Notes: generated by a model from the sequence alone, not told the origin. DNA of 64,000 nt from Faecalitalea cylindroides ATCC 27803 (GCF_000469305.1 NZ_KI270992.1:1-64000); one strand, 5' to 3'. Counted from the first letter of the stretch, positions 8,309-18,377 are shown. Numbers and translations are program-made.

Positions 8309-9010
8309 ATGAAATATAGAAAGAATAAATTTTATAAAGGAAAAATTGTTTTAATTGTATTGGTCATTGTTGCTATGATATTCTCTGGATATTTTGGATA
8401 TAACCTATTTCGTGAACACCAATATATTGCCACTGTTGTGATTGATCCAGGGCATGGAGGATATGATGTAGGATCGATTGGATATGATGGAAGTTATGAA
8501 AAAGATTTGACACTTTCGATTGCATTACGAACAGGAAGAAAACTAAAAGAATTAAATCCTGATATCAATGTCGTATATACTCGATCGAATGATACTGTTG
8601 ACTGGGCAGATAATGAAGAAGACGATTTAATTGGTCGCGTCATTTTTGCAAATGAACAAAATGCAGATTATTTTCTCTCTATTCATTTAAATGCAAGCGA
8701 AAACACAGCAGCATATGGATATAATGCCTTTATCCGTTCAAATGATCCAGCCAGTGAAACTATTGCGAATTCCATCGACAATAATTTAACTGAAGAAAAC
8801 TGGCTATATAACCGTGGTTTAGAATATACGAATTCTTATCCTTTATATGTCGTAGATAATTTGGATATTCCTTCCATGTTATTTGAAGTTGGTTTCATCA
8901 CTAATCCACAAGAATGTGCAGATCTTAAAAAAGTTTCCAATCAAGAGCTCATAGCAGAATGCATCGCAAATGCCTATAATGATTATATAGTCAGCACTAT
9001 CAAAGGATAA
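8309..9010 (+). CDS. Membrane-anchored N-acetylmuramoyl-L-alanine amidase (Amidase_3)
   Basis: A zinc amidase that cuts the bond between N-acetylmuramic acid and the stem peptide. The 233-aa protein starts with a basic segment and one membrane helix (about residues 10-31), so it should face the cell wall as an anchored or secreted enzyme. The catalytic domain follows: VIDPGHGG (first zinc His), YEKDLTL (Glu), FLSIHLNAS (second His) and MLFEVGFITN (catalytic Glu). It lacks extra wall-binding repeats. No clear ribosome site precedes the ATG and a TAAAAT box ends 7 bp upstream, again hinting at a leaderless transcript. Confidence 0.93.
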   Translation: MKYRKNKFYKGKIVLIVLVIVAMIFSGYFGYNLFREHQYIATVVIDPGHGGYDVGSIGYDGSYEKDLTLSIALRTGRKLKELNPDINVVYTRSNDTVDWADNEEDDLIGRVIFANEQNADYFLSIHLNASENTAAYGYNAFIRSNDPASETIANSIDNNLTEENWLYNRGLEYTNSYPLYVVDNLDIPSMLFEVGFITNPQECADLKKVSNQELIAECIANAYNDYIVSTIKG

Positions 9011-9012
9011 TA

Positions 9013-9060
9013 AAGAGATGTTATCTAGCAAAATTACAGATAACATCTCTTAAAATTTTT
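9013..9060 (+). terminator. Long hairpin terminator between convergent genes
   Basis: AAGAGATGTTATCT and AGATAACATCTCTT arms (9013-9051) with a T tract to the right; it lies between the amidase gene and the converging CorC-like gene and may serve both. Confidence 0.8.
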
Positions 9061-10306
9061 ATGGAAGTCTTAAACAAATATCTTCAATGCGGTTTTTCTC
9101 AATGGATTTTACCTGTAATCTTGTACCATCTTCCAACAAGATCTCATCATTTACTTCTGGAAGTCTACCAAGTTTATCGATTACAAATCCACCGATTGAA
9201 TCAAAATCTTCACTATCCAAATCTAAATCTAAAGCGTCATTTAAATCATGCAAACTTATAAACCCTTTTACTTCATACGTTTTATCATCTATCTTTAAGA
9301 TATTATTTTCTTCATGAACATCATATTCATCATGAACATCCCCAACAATTTCTTCAATGATATCTTCTAAAGTGATGATTCCCGCCATTTCTCCATATTC
9401 ATCCATTACGATGGCTAAATTGAAAGCCGCATTCTTCATTTCTAATAAAAGCTCTGAAACAGGCTTGTTTTCATATGTGAAATAAGGCTTTCTCAGTATA
9501 TCTTCAATCTTAAAATGTTCAAAATCACGATATAAAAGAAGGTCTTTCATATTTACCAAACCAACGATATTGTCGATTGAATCTTTATAAATCGGGATAC
9601 GGGTAAACTGCTCTTCTCTAAAGATTTCAATAAGATCTTCATATGAGCTATCTATATCAGCCATAATAACTCGTACCCTAGGTACCATTACTTCTTTAGC
9701 TTTAGCATCTCCTAAATCAAACACATTATTGATCATATCTTTTTCATCTTCTTCAATAACACCTTCTTCATGGGAAACATCCACGATCGTTCTTAATTCG
9801 CTTTCTGTCATTGAAGGATTTGAACCATTTTTATTAACACCTAAAATTTTTAAGATTGATTTACTGAATAGATTGATCAAGAGAATAACAGGTGTCAAAA
9901 CAAACATTAATACTTTTACAATGGGAGCATAAGTCAGTGCCATTTTTTCTGCATGATCTGCTGCTAAAGTTTTAGGAGTGATTTCTCCAAAAATCAAGAT
10001 TAATAATGTAATCAGAAACGTCGCAACACTCACTGCAGCTCCACCAAAATTATAGGCAATTGTTGCAGTTATACTTGCCGCAAATGTATTTACTAAATTG
10101 TTTCCAATCAAGATAGCACTTAACATCTTAGCCTGATTGTTATATATATCCAAAACCATCTTAGCTCGAGCATTTCCTTCTTCACTTAAAGTTCGCATGC
10201 GAATCTTACTAACGGCAACAAGGCTGGTTTCAGCAGAAGAAAAGAATCCTGACAATAATAACAATATGATTAAAATAATAATTTGAGTTCCTATTTCCGA
10301 GTCCAT
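9059..10306 (-). CDS. CNNM/CorC-HlyC family membrane protein with CBS domains
   Basis: A 415-aa protein with a DUF21 (CNNM) transmembrane domain of about four helices (residues 1-190), paired CBS domains (about 205-325, including the REEQFTRIPIYKDS and VMDEYGEMAGIITLEDI segments) and a C-terminal CorC_HlyC domain (about 335-415). The family is annotated as hemolysin-related, but members studied act in Mg2+ or other cation homeostasis. GMI/LGEITPKTLAA-type DUF21 sequence is visible. It is probably transcribed with, or just downstream of, the lipid kinase gene (44 nt apart). Confidence 0.9.
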   Translation of the reverse strand: MDSEIGTQIIILIILLLLSGFFSSAETSLVAVSKIRMRTLSEEGNARAKMVLDIYNNQAKMLSAILIGNNLVNTFAASITATIAYNFGGAAVSVATFLITLLILIFGEITPKTLAADHAEKMALTYAPIVKVLMFVLTPVILLINLFSKSILKILGVNKNGSNPSMTESELRTIVDVSHEEGVIEEDEKDMINNVFDLGDAKAKEVMVPRVRVIMADIDSSYEDLIEIFREEQFTRIPIYKDSIDNIVGLVNMKDLLLYRDFEHFKIEDILRKPYFTYENKPVSELLLEMKNAAFNLAIVMDEYGEMAGIITLEDIIEEIVGDVHDEYDVHEENNILKIDDKTYEVKGFISLHDLNDALDLDLDSEDFDSIGGFVIDKLGRLPEVNDEILLEDGTRLQVKSIEKNRIEDICLRLP

Positions 10307-10350
10307 ATTTCCTCCTATATAACTTAAATTGAGCTTATTCTATCATCTAC

Positions 10351-11250
10351 TTATTTTCTTGGCAATAGAAGTTGAATAGCACCCGGTACGATTTCAACTG
10401 TTGGGTTTTTCATAGATCGTATTTCTCCATCTAAATTAACATCCACATCTTTATTATCTGTATCCATATGAATAGCTTGTCCTCTTCTCATCTCTACAAT
10501 ATCTGTATATTGTACATGAAGACCTTTTTCATATTTTTTCGCAAGCCCCACAATTTGAGATCGTTTTACATTACGAATCATACATACATCAATTTTACCG
10601 TCATCAATCAAAGCATCTGGACATGGTTTATATCCACCACCATAATATTTTCCATTACAAAAAACCACGAACGTATACTTATCGTTAGGATATTTCTTAT
10701 CATCAATTTGAATTTTATATTCCTGTGTTAACGGCTTAGAAAGACTTGCCAACATACCAACATAATATGGAATAATTCCTCCTACAGGGATCTTATCGCG
10801 AAAATGATTCACATGTTTAGCTACATTGACATCAAAGCCAAAAGAAACCGTATTGATTGCATATTCTCCATTAATTTTTAATAAATCACATTTTTGTTCA
10901 ACCGGTTCATCATATTTCGATAAATCAAGAAAATCATCTTTTTGATAATCTCCAAAAGACTTTATAAAATCGTTTCCCGTTCCAATTGGAATAATAGAAA
11001 GACTGATATGCTTGCATCCTGCAATTCCATTTACCACCTCATGTAAAGTACCATCACCACCACAAACAAAAATATGAACAGGTTCACTAGAATTCAATGC
11101 ATATTTTTGTGCAATATGCACCGCATGGCCTGGTGATTTTGTTTTCTCTATAATGATTCTTTTTCCTTGGAAATGATCTTTGATTTCTGTCATCAAATGG
11201 TACTGACTTTCTCTGCCTGAATTGGGATTTACTATAAAAACGTCTTTCAT
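10351..11250 (-). CDS. YegS/DgkB-type lipid kinase
   Basis: Diacylglycerol or related lipid kinase with the DAGKc fold. The 299-aa sequence shows IVNPNSGR at the N-terminus, the nucleotide-binding CGGDGTLHEVVNG, IIPIGTGNDF and a C-terminal segment with DGKIDV and VNLDGE. DgkB enzymes recycle diacylglycerol released during lipoteichoic-acid synthesis, consistent with this cell's polyglycerophosphate genes at 50-59 kb, but substrate is not proven by sequence. It is divergent from the MalY gene at 11337. Confidence 0.88.
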   Translation of the reverse strand: MKDVFIVNPNSGRESQYHLMTEIKDHFQGKRIIIEKTKSPGHAVHIAQKYALNSSEPVHIFVCGGDGTLHEVVNGIAGCKHISLSIIPIGTGNDFIKSFGDYQKDDFLDLSKYDEPVEQKCDLLKINGEYAINTVSFGFDVNVAKHVNHFRDKIPVGGIIPYYVGMLASLSKPLTQEYKIQIDDKKYPNDKYTFVVFCNGKYYGGGYKPCPDALIDDGKIDVCMIRNVKRSQIVGLAKKYEKGLHVQYTDIVEMRRGQAIHMDTDNKDVDVNLDGEIRSMKNPTVEIVPGAIQLLLPRK

Positions 11251-11336
11251 CTTCTTCTACCTCACTACATGTATACTTTATCACAAATCCTATAAATTGC
11301 GTTATAATAATTATGCTTATCAAAAGGAGACTTTAT

Positions 11337-12539
11337 ATGAAATTTGATTTTAATGAAATAATTGAACGAAGCGGAAAAGATGCTATCGCAATTGATGGAA
11401 TTGGAAAAAGCCCAACTGGCCCTAAAAAGCCCAAGGAAGGTTTTGATTTTATCCCTATGTGGGTTGCCGATATGAATTTTAAGACTGCTCCTTCTATTAC
11501 TGAGGCAATTCAAGAAAGACTTAAACATCCTTTATTTGGTTACTTTGAAAACAGTGATGAATACTATAACGCAATTATTAACTGGCATAAGATCCATCAT
11601 GATTCAGACATAAAAAAAGAAAATATAGGTTATGAAAATGGAGTTTTGGGAGGATTGATCAGTGCTTTAGAAGCATTTACAGCTCCCGGAGACTATGTAT
11701 TATTACATTCTCCTTGTTACATTGGATTTACCAATTCCATTAAAAATGCTGGACGAAATATCATTTACTCGAATTTGATCCAAGATGAAGATGGCGTATG
11801 GCGTATGGATTATCAAGATATGGACCAAAAAATCAAACAGCATAAAATCCATTTTGTCGTTTTCTGTTCTCCGCACAATCCTTGTGGACGTGTTTGGACC
11901 AAAGAAGAACTAACAAAAGCTATGGAAGTTTATAAACAAAATAATTGTATCGTTGTCTCAGATGAAATCTGGTCTGATATTATTTTGGATGATCATAAAC
12001 ATATTCCACTACAATCAATCAATGACGATGCGAAAAAGAGAACCATTGCTCTTTATGCTGTCAGCAAGACATTTAATCTGGCTGGATTGATAGGAAGTTA
12101 TCATGTGATTTATGATTCTTATATAAAAGATAGAGTCAGAGCTCAATCTAGTAAATCGCATTATAATTCAATGAATGTCTTAAGCATGCATGCTCTTATA
12201 GGTGCCTACAGCAATACAGGAAAAGAATGGAAAGATGAATTAAATCAAGTCATTTCAAAAAATGTAGACTATGCCATCCAATTTATTAATAACAAACTTA
12301 AAGGAGTTCAGTGTACAAGACCGGAAGGAACTTACATGTTGTTCATTGATTGCAAAGAATATCTTGAAAAATCCAATAAAACACTCGAAGAAGTATTAAA
12401 TTCTGGATGGGATGTTGGTATCGGCTGGCAGGACGGAAGACAATTTTTAGGAAATACGCATATCCGTATCAATCTTGCTCTTCCTTTATCCAAAGTTAAA
12501 GAAGCATTTGATCGCATGAAAAAATATGTATTCATATAA
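11337..12539 (+). CDS. MalY/PatB-type PLP aminotransferase (C-S lyase)
   Basis: A fold-type I PLP enzyme of the MalY/PatB group, usually a cystathionine beta-lyase or cysteine desulfhydrase. The 400-aa protein shows FIPMWVADMNF near the N-terminus, FCSPHNPCGRVW, SDEIWSDI and the PLP lysine in AVSKTFNLAGL. The start at 11337 is backed by AAAGGAG; an upstream in-frame codon lacks a site. A TATAAT at about 11303-11308 is a candidate -10 box. Substrate cannot be chosen between cystathionine and cysteine from sequence. Confidence 0.9.
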   Translation: MKFDFNEIIERSGKDAIAIDGIGKSPTGPKKPKEGFDFIPMWVADMNFKTAPSITEAIQERLKHPLFGYFENSDEYYNAIINWHKIHHDSDIKKENIGYENGVLGGLISALEAFTAPGDYVLLHSPCYIGFTNSIKNAGRNIIYSNLIQDEDGVWRMDYQDMDQKIKQHKIHFVVFCSPHNPCGRVWTKEELTKAMEVYKQNNCIVVSDEIWSDIILDDHKHIPLQSINDDAKKRTIALYAVSKTFNLAGLIGSYHVIYDSYIKDRVRAQSSKSHYNSMNVLSMHALIGAYSNTGKEWKDELNQVISKNVDYAIQFINNKLKGVQCTRPEGTYMLFIDCKEYLEKSNKTLEEVLNSGWDVGIGWQDGRQFLGNTHIRINLALPLSKVKEAFDRMKKYVFI

Positions 12540-12580
12540 AAAAGCAGGATCTATTTTGAAAAATAGATCCTCATTTTTGT
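12537..12580. terminator. Bidirectional terminator between convergent genes
   Basis: AGGATCTATTTT and AAATAGATCCT arms (12546-12571) with an A run on the left and a T-rich run on the right; it covers the stop codon of the leftward gene. Confidence 0.8.
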
Positions 12581-13735
12581 TTGTGCCTTCATTTTTAATA
12601 ATGCTTTTACGATCTCACTGCATTGAGATAATGGCTTCAATTCATTCTTTTGCGTTAAGATCCAAATTGTTTGTTTATCATCTTTTTCCTGATAAGGAAG
12701 ATATGCTTTAGAAGAACTTCTAGTTTTAAAGAAATAATATTCTTTATTTTCTATACGATTTAATACTGTTTTTTCTTCTTCAATGCTAGGATCTTCGATC
12801 CATCCGAATAAATGTCGATCTAATATTCTTGTCGCAAAATCTCTTAAAATAGCATCTTTGCTAAAAAGAGCTTGTTGAAATCCATAAAACATACGACATT
12901 CATCCATCAAGATAAACTCTTCATTTGTTATGATATGTCCTTCTCTAAAAATTTCAAACACATCAATGATTTCATCAATTTCTTTGTATCTTTTAAAGAA
13001 CAATTCAATCAGAATTTCATATGATTTTGCATCCGGATGTAGATATACCTGCCAATACATATGATATCGAGCCATAATATAATCCTCTACACTATGCATA
13101 CCACTTTCTTTGATACAGAGTTTTTCATCTTTGACTCGAATCGTTCTTAAAATTCTTTCCAAATCAAAAGTACCATAGCTGGTTCCTGTTTCATAGGCAT
13201 CTCTTAATAAATAGTCCATTCGATCGGCATCCAATTGCGAACTGATGATCTGATTTAATACTTCTTTTTCATGTCTATGTTCAATGATCATAGCAACTTT
13301 TAAAGGCAGATCTTGATGTGCCTTGATCAAACATTTATGAACTTCTGTATTCGGATCCATAATCAAATCCACTGTAATTTCTTCATGATTTCGATGCGTG
13401 ATTTTCTCAAAAAAATGCGAAAATGGTCCATGTCCTAAATCATGTAATAAAGCCGCACAAAGAACTTGTATTCTTTCAAATTCATCAATAGATTCACAAA
13501 TTGAAGGAATTTCACTTGTCATACGACGAACAATTTCATATACACCTAAACTATGCGCAAAACGAGAATGTTCTGCAGTATGATACACTTGAAAATCACC
13601 ACCGAGTTGATGAATTCGATGCAATCTTTGAAATTCCCTGGAGTTGATACAATCCCAAATCACCTGATATTCCACATGAATATATCCATGAATAGGATCT
13701 CTTAAAACTTTTATTTCATTTGTTCTATTAAACAT
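12551..13735 (-). CDS. HD-domain phosphohydrolase, YwfO/dNTPase-like
   Basis: A 394-aa HD-superfamily protein related to dNTP triphosphohydrolases and B. subtilis YwfO. It has DPIHGYIHV, REFQRLHRIHQLGG, the HTAEHSRFAHSLGV segment and the metal pair in LLHDLGHGPFSH, then QLDADRMDYLLRDA. The start is the ATG at 13735 because AAAGGAG lies 8 nt upstream; another ATG 6 nt earlier sits too close. Its 5' end overlaps the mutT end by 25 bp, so the two are translationally linked. Likely role: dNTP pool sanitation alongside mutT. Confidence 0.88.
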   Translation of the reverse strand: MFNRTNEIKVLRDPIHGYIHVEYQVIWDCINSREFQRLHRIHQLGGDFQVYHTAEHSRFAHSLGVYEIVRRMTSEIPSICESIDEFERIQVLCAALLHDLGHGPFSHFFEKITHRNHEEITVDLIMDPNTEVHKCLIKAHQDLPLKVAMIIEHRHEKEVLNQIISSQLDADRMDYLLRDAYETGTSYGTFDLERILRTIRVKDEKLCIKESGMHSVEDYIMARYHMYWQVYLHPDAKSYEILIELFFKRYKEIDEIIDVFEIFREGHIITNEEFILMDECRMFYGFQQALFSKDAILRDFATRILDRHLFGWIEDPSIEEEKTVLNRIENKEYYFFKTRSSSKAYLPYQEKDDKQTIWILTQKNELKPLSQCSEIVKALLKMKAQTKMRIYFSK

Positions 13736-14115
13736 GGCCATTTCTCCTTTAATTTTTCTACAAGGATCTTATCAGATTCAAAAAAGTTATGATCATAAAT
13801 ATGTTCTGGTGTAGTCCAGATAAACTGAGAATGTACTTTAGGTTTATCTGGAATCTTTTTACTGGAACAAACAAAACATGTTAAATGAATGGTATTTCCA
13901 TCTTGATGATCTATACTCTCTTCAAGAAACTGAATATTTTCAATTATGATACCACATTCTTCTTTCCATTCACGAATCAAGGCTTCTTCTAAAGTTTCTC
14001 CGGGTTCTACTTTTCCTCCTGGAAATTCAAATTTTCCTTTTGCACTTCCATAATTTCTTTGTGCTATCATAACTTTTTTATCGTGTATCAATGCACCACA
14101 TACGACCTCAATCAT
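13711..14115 (-). CDS. NUDIX hydrolase, MutT-type
   Basis: A 134-aa NUDIX pyrophosphohydrolase that probably cleans oxidised nucleotides such as 8-oxo-dGTP. The Nudix box is complete: GGKVEPGETLEEAL followed by REWKEECGI. The opening MIEVVCGALIHDKKVMIAQR matches the MutT/CTP-type subgroup. It overlaps rqcP by 8 bp upstream and the HD hydrolase downstream, so it belongs to the rpmH-mfd-side leftward operon. Exact substrate is inferred. Confidence 0.88.
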   Translation of the reverse strand: MIEVVCGALIHDKKVMIAQRNYGSAKGKFEFPGGKVEPGETLEEALIREWKEECGIIIENIQFLEESIDHQDGNTIHLTCFVCSSKKIPDKPKVHSQFIWTTPEHIYDHNFFESDKILVEKLKEKWPCLIEQMK

Positions 14116-14377
14116 TTTCTTCCTCGATTTTTTCTTCTTTTATTACTTCAAACAATAAAGCTGCATTTTGTTTAGATACTTGTTTTTGAATATCTATTAC
14201 TTTTATTTCCAGAATACGTGATCCAAAACGCAAACGAATTTGATCGCCTATTTTGATTTCTGTACTTGGTTTTGCAATTCTATCGTTGACCCAAATACGT
14301 CCAGCCAAAGCTAATTCCTTAGCAGCTTCTCTTCGTTTTAATATCCTGGCAGTCTTTAAGTATTTATCTAGACGCAT
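14108..14377 (-). CDS. rqcP: S4-domain ribosome quality-control factor RqcP (YabO)
   Basis: A 89-aa Hsp15-like S4 protein. RqcP binds stalled 50S subunits and works with RqcH to add Ala tails in Bacillus. It begins MRLDKYLKTARILKRREAAK, the typical S4 start, followed by GRIWVNDRIAKPSTEIKIGD. Start at 14377 fits AGGAG 8 nt upstream; an earlier ATG overlaps that site. Position next to mfd is as in B. subtilis. It overlaps the 3' end of mfd by 14 bp. Confidence 0.88.
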   Translation of the reverse strand: MRLDKYLKTARILKRREAAKELALAGRIWVNDRIAKPSTEIKIGDQIRLRFGSRILEIKVIDIQKQVSKQNAALLFEVIKEEKIEEEND

Positions 14378-17300
14378 AATCATTCTCCTGTAAATTTTGG
14401 ATTACTTTATTTAATAAATCCGTATATTTCTTTTTCTTCATAATTGAAATCTCAATCATTCCATTAGTCAATCGTAATCCAATCTTTGGACTAATTTCAT
14501 TCATAGCTTCAAATACTTTTACACCATCACAATGTTTCGTCCATGTTTCATTCATGGTTATAGTAACTTGTGTATCATTTTCTTTCAAGCTCTTTACTCC
14601 AGGCATATTTACAAACAAATCTAATTTCTTATGTTCAAATAGCAGCTTAACTTGTTTTGGAATCTTACCAAACAAATCCTTGATACGATTTTGATAATCG
14701 TTCAGCTCTTTTAAAGATGAAATCTTACTGATTGTCTGATACATTTCAAGTTTATCACCATCATTATCCGTAAACTGCTCCGGTATAAATCCATCTAAAG
14801 CCACATTGGCATGTTTTAATTCTTTCTTTGGTTCAATTGGTTTACCCTGTTTTCTAGCTATCGCATTCGATAACAATTCAAGATACATATCCAAACCAAC
14901 TTGATCAATAAATCCTGACTGACTCGCCCCTAACATATCTCCAGCTCCACGTATCGTCAGATCGCGCATCGCAATCTTATATCCACTTCCAAGCTGGGTA
15001 AATTCTTTGATGGATTTTAATCGTTTTTGCGCAACTTCAGTCAATTCTTTATGTGGTTGGATCATTAAGTAACAGTATCCAATTTTATCTCTTCGTCCAA
15101 CACGTCCACGAATCTGATATAACTGCGATAAACCAAAACGGTCCGCATCCTCAATAATGATCGTATTTGCATTGGCAATATCCAATCCTGTTTCAATGAT
15201 AGAAGTACAAACAAGAATTTTATACTTACCATTCGCAAAATCCACCATCGTATCTTCTATTTCTTCTTTATCCATTCTTCCATGTACGACCGCAATTCCT
15301 ACATCTTTAAAATCTGCCTGCAAATTTTTAGCAGTAATATAAATATTAGAAATACGATTATATAAATAGAAAACCTGGCCTCCACGAGATAATTCTCTTT
15401 GAATGATTTCTTTGATGACACTGCCTTTCTTTTCCATCACATACGTCTGTATTGGGTGTCTTTGAGCAGGAGGCGTGTTTAATTGTGAAATCGTACGAAC
15501 ACCAATCAATGACATTTGTAGTGTTCTAGGAATTGGTGTTGCACTCAATACAAGAACATCAATAGAGTTTTTCATTTCTTTGATTTTTTCTTTGTGTTCT
15601 ACACCAAAACGCTGTTCCTCATCAATGATCAAAAAGCCCAAATCTTTATATTTAAAGTTTTTATTAAGCAGTTTATGAGTTCCGACAACAATGTCGATCG
15701 TACCAGCTGCCAAGCCTTTTTGAATATCCTTGATTCTTGAGTTTTCGACAAATCGATTCACCAAGGCAATATTTACACCAACATTTTCAAAACGTTTCTT
15801 TAATGTTTGATAATGTTGCATCGAAAGAATGGTCGTTGGACAAAGAAAAGCTACTTGTTTGTTATTGGAAACTGCCTTAAATGCACATCGCATCGCAACT
15901 TCAGTTTTACCAAACCCCACATCACCACACAATAAATGATCCATTGGTTTTGGTTTTTCCATCTCTCTTTTTATTTCTTCTGTTGCCTGGATTTGATCTG
16001 GTGTTGCCTCATACTCAAATGCATCTTCAAATTCTTTTTGAAGCGCGTCATCCTTTGAAAAGGCAAATCCTATATTTTCATTTCTTGCGGCATATAATTC
16101 AACCAATCGGCCTGCAATTTCTTCAACTTTTTGATTTACTTTTTCCTTTGTCTTTTCCCATTTATTGCTGCCAAGCTGACTTAATGGAACACCAACACCT
16201 TCTTTAGAAATATACTTTCTAACTAATTGGAATTGATTTAAAGGAACGAATAATTCATCTCCACCTTTATAAACAATATGCAAATAATCTTTTGTTTTAT
16301 TATTTTGAACTCTTTGAACAATTCCTAGATATTGACCAATCCCATAATGCTCATGTACAACATAATCGTTTTTCTCTAGCTCTAATACGTTTTCTAAAAT
16401 TTGGCCATCTTTAAATGTCTTCTGATATTTTGCTCGATGAATAGAACGATAGAATAATTCATATTTTGTATAAACACGTGTATCTTCATAAACAAAGCCT
16501 TCATAAAAGACAGGATCAATAAATTCTACATTAAGTTTTAAATCATCATTTTCTAATAATATATTCTGAATGTGTTTTTTATCTTCTTTCTCCAAGGCAA
16601 AATATACTTTTTCCTGTCCAATATCCTGTAGAATATTTAAAACAGGTTGATTTGCCTTTTCCAATGGAAAAATATTAGATGTGATAGGATGATCAAAATC
16701 CAAAAATTCATGAAATTCCAAAACATCCTGTTGTTTTAAAAGAACATAAAGATCATGAAACATCGTATATTTAGGCAAAGCCTTATAATCCTGAACAAGC
16801 TCCTGGATAAAAGAAATATTTTCTTCATTTAATTGTTTGGAATATTTTTCTACTTCTTCCTTGGAACTTAAGACAACTTGTCCATCAAAATAATCTAAAA
16901 TGGAATGACAAGGAATATAAGAGTAATAACGATATAAATAAGCATCTGTATCATGATTTTCCAAGGCTCGCATGTCCGCTTCAACATGATCAATCAACAT
17001 GTCTTTGGCATCATCGACCAACGATTTTTTTTCTTTTTCAAGTTTTTCAAATACTGCTTCTTTAATTGTCTCAATTTGCTGATTCGTTAATAAAATATCT
17101 GTTGCCGGTCCAATTTCTACTGAATCGATTGAACGAATGGTTCTCTGTGTTTGTTCATTAAAGAAACGGATTGATTCTATCTCTGTATCAAAGAATTCAA
17201 TACGAATAGGATAATCATATTCTAATGAGAAAATATCGATGATTCCACCTCGACAAGCATATGTACAAGGTTTATCAACATAATTCACTTTAGCATAACC

Positions 17301-17768
17301 TGACTGATTTAAATGAGATCTTAATTCTTTCATGCTGCAGGTTTGATCTACTTTTAAATCAATTAAGTTTTCCTTAAAGTATTCTACATCTGGTAAAAAT
17401 CGTAACAATGCAGCCGTATTACATACAACCAGCATTGACTCATCACTTCGAACAATTTTTGTCAATGCATAGATCATACCTTCTCGATCTTCAGGACTGG
17501 ATGCGATGGATTGAACTCTTAAACTTTCTTCCATGACAAAAAGCAGCACATTTTCCTCCAACATGGATAATCTTTGGAACAATTGCTGCGCTTCATAGCG
17601 ATTCTTTTTGACAATGAGTCGAGATTTATGATCCTGTTTAAAGGCTGTTGCCAAAACAAGAGCTTCTTCCATATCAAATAAATTTCCTACATGATCTTGA
17701 TTTAAAAGAATTTCTTTAACAACCTCATTGTCTTTTAACTTATCAAATATAACTTCCTGATTGTTCAT
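14364..17768 (-). CDS. mfd: Transcription-repair coupling factor Mfd
   Basis: Mfd removes stalled RNA polymerase at DNA damage and recruits UvrA. The 1134-aa length is typical. Domains in order: UvrB-like N-terminal region (to about 340), CarD-like RNA polymerase interaction domain (VVHEHYGIGQYLGIV near 470), helicase core with GDVGFGKTEVAMR, DEEQRFGVEH and LSATPIPRTLQM, IRGRVGRRDKIGYCY, and a C-terminal TRCF domain that masks UvrA binding. A TAGGAG site precedes the ATG, 6 nt after pth. Confidence 0.97.
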   Translation of the reverse strand: MNNQEVIFDKLKDNEVVKEILLNQDHVGNLFDMEEALVLATAFKQDHKSRLIVKKNRYEAQQLFQRLSMLEENVLLFVMEESLRVQSIASSPEDREGMIYALTKIVRSDESMLVVCNTAALLRFLPDVEYFKENLIDLKVDQTCSMKELRSHLNQSGYAKVNYVDKPCTYACRGGIIDIFSLEYDYPIRIEFFDTEIESIRFFNEQTQRTIRSIDSVEIGPATDILLTNQQIETIKEAVFEKLEKEKKSLVDDAKDMLIDHVEADMRALENHDTDAYLYRYYSYIPCHSILDYFDGQVVLSSKEEVEKYSKQLNEENISFIQELVQDYKALPKYTMFHDLYVLLKQQDVLEFHEFLDFDHPITSNIFPLEKANQPVLNILQDIGQEKVYFALEKEDKKHIQNILLENDDLKLNVEFIDPVFYEGFVYEDTRVYTKYELFYRSIHRAKYQKTFKDGQILENVLELEKNDYVVHEHYGIGQYLGIVQRVQNNKTKDYLHIVYKGGDELFVPLNQFQLVRKYISKEGVGVPLSQLGSNKWEKTKEKVNQKVEEIAGRLVELYAARNENIGFAFSKDDALQKEFEDAFEYEATPDQIQATEEIKREMEKPKPMDHLLCGDVGFGKTEVAMRCAFKAVSNNKQVAFLCPTTILSMQHYQTLKKRFENVGVNIALVNRFVENSRIKDIQKGLAAGTIDIVVGTHKLLNKNFKYKDLGFLIIDEEQRFGVEHKEKIKEMKNSIDVLVLSATPIPRTLQMSLIGVRTISQLNTPPAQRHPIQTYVMEKKGSVIKEIIQRELSRGGQVFYLYNRISNIYITAKNLQADFKDVGIAVVHGRMDKEEIEDTMVDFANGKYKILVCTSIIETGLDIANANTIIIEDADRFGLSQLYQIRGRVGRRDKIGYCYLMIQPHKELTEVAQKRLKSIKEFTQLGSGYKIAMRDLTIRGAGDMLGASQSGFIDQVGLDMYLELLSNAIARKQGKPIEPKKELKHANVALDGFIPEQFTDNDGDKLEMYQTISKISSLKELNDYQNRIKDLFGKIPKQVKLLFEHKKLDLFVNMPGVKSLKENDTQVTITMNETWTKHCDGVKVFEAMNEISPKIGLRLTNGMIEISIMKKKKYTDLLNKVIQNLQENDYASR

Positions 17769-17774
17769 ATTCTC

Positions 17775-18335
17775 CTACTTTTTATTATAGCGATTCATGG
17801 TCATATCAAAACCATGATCAATTGAATAATACGCTGCATCTGCAGCATTATTTATACCCTTTTCAAGATCTTCTTTTTCTTCAGGTCTAAATTTAGAAAG
17901 TACCCATTCAATCATAGGAATTTTGGCATCTTTTCCTACGCCAACACGAATACGATCAAATTCATTGGAAAAACCGCAGGATATGATGCTCTTAATACCA
18001 TTATGTCCACCTGCACTTCCTTTTTGACGTAATCTCAATTTTCCTACAGGAAGATCTACATCATCATAAATGACAATTACATTTTCCATACCTACTTTAT
18101 AAAAATCAAGACATTGTCTTAACGCAAACCCGCTGTTATTCATATAAGTTGTAGGTTTTAATAAAATCACGTCTTCTCCTTTTACTTTTCCTTTGGCAAA
18201 ATATGCAGAAAACTTTTCTTGATTAAATTCCAAATTACATTTTTGAGCCAGTTTATCTAGAACCATAAAACCTGCATTATGCCTGGTATTTTCGTATTTT
18301 ACTCCTGGATTACCTAAACCAATAATAATTTTCAT
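17775..18335 (-). CDS. pth: Peptidyl-tRNA hydrolase
   Basis: Pth releases peptides from prematurely dropped peptidyl-tRNAs. The 186-aa protein starts MKIIIGLGNPGVKYENTRHN with the catalytic His in RHNAGF, then KPTTYMNNSG and VIYDDVDLPVGKLRLRQKG, all family signatures. It has an AGGAGG ribosome site, and is separated from jag by a terminator hairpin, so some transcripts stop before it. Order jag-pth-mfd is usual in Firmicutes. Confidence 0.97.
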   Translation of the reverse strand: MKIIIGLGNPGVKYENTRHNAGFMVLDKLAQKCNLEFNQEKFSAYFAKGKVKGEDVILLKPTTYMNNSGFALRQCLDFYKVGMENVIVIYDDVDLPVGKLRLRQKGSAGGHNGIKSIISCGFSNEFDRIRVGVGKDAKIPMIEWVLSKFRPEEKEDLEKGINNAADAAYYSIDHGFDMTMNRYNKK

Positions 18336-18350
18336 GTTTTCCTCCTACAA

Positions 18351-18377
18351 GAAAAAATAACGGTTTTACCCGTTATT
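18351..18377 (-). terminator. Terminator or attenuator between jag and pth
   Basis: AATAACGGGTAAAACCGTTATT on the leftward strand followed by TTTTTC; it includes the jag stop codon (18373-18375). Confidence 0.75.

Noticed and set aside
9061-9317. Rightward short frames inside the CorC-like gene
   Set aside because: They are antisense shadows with no ribosome site and no recognisable protein features.
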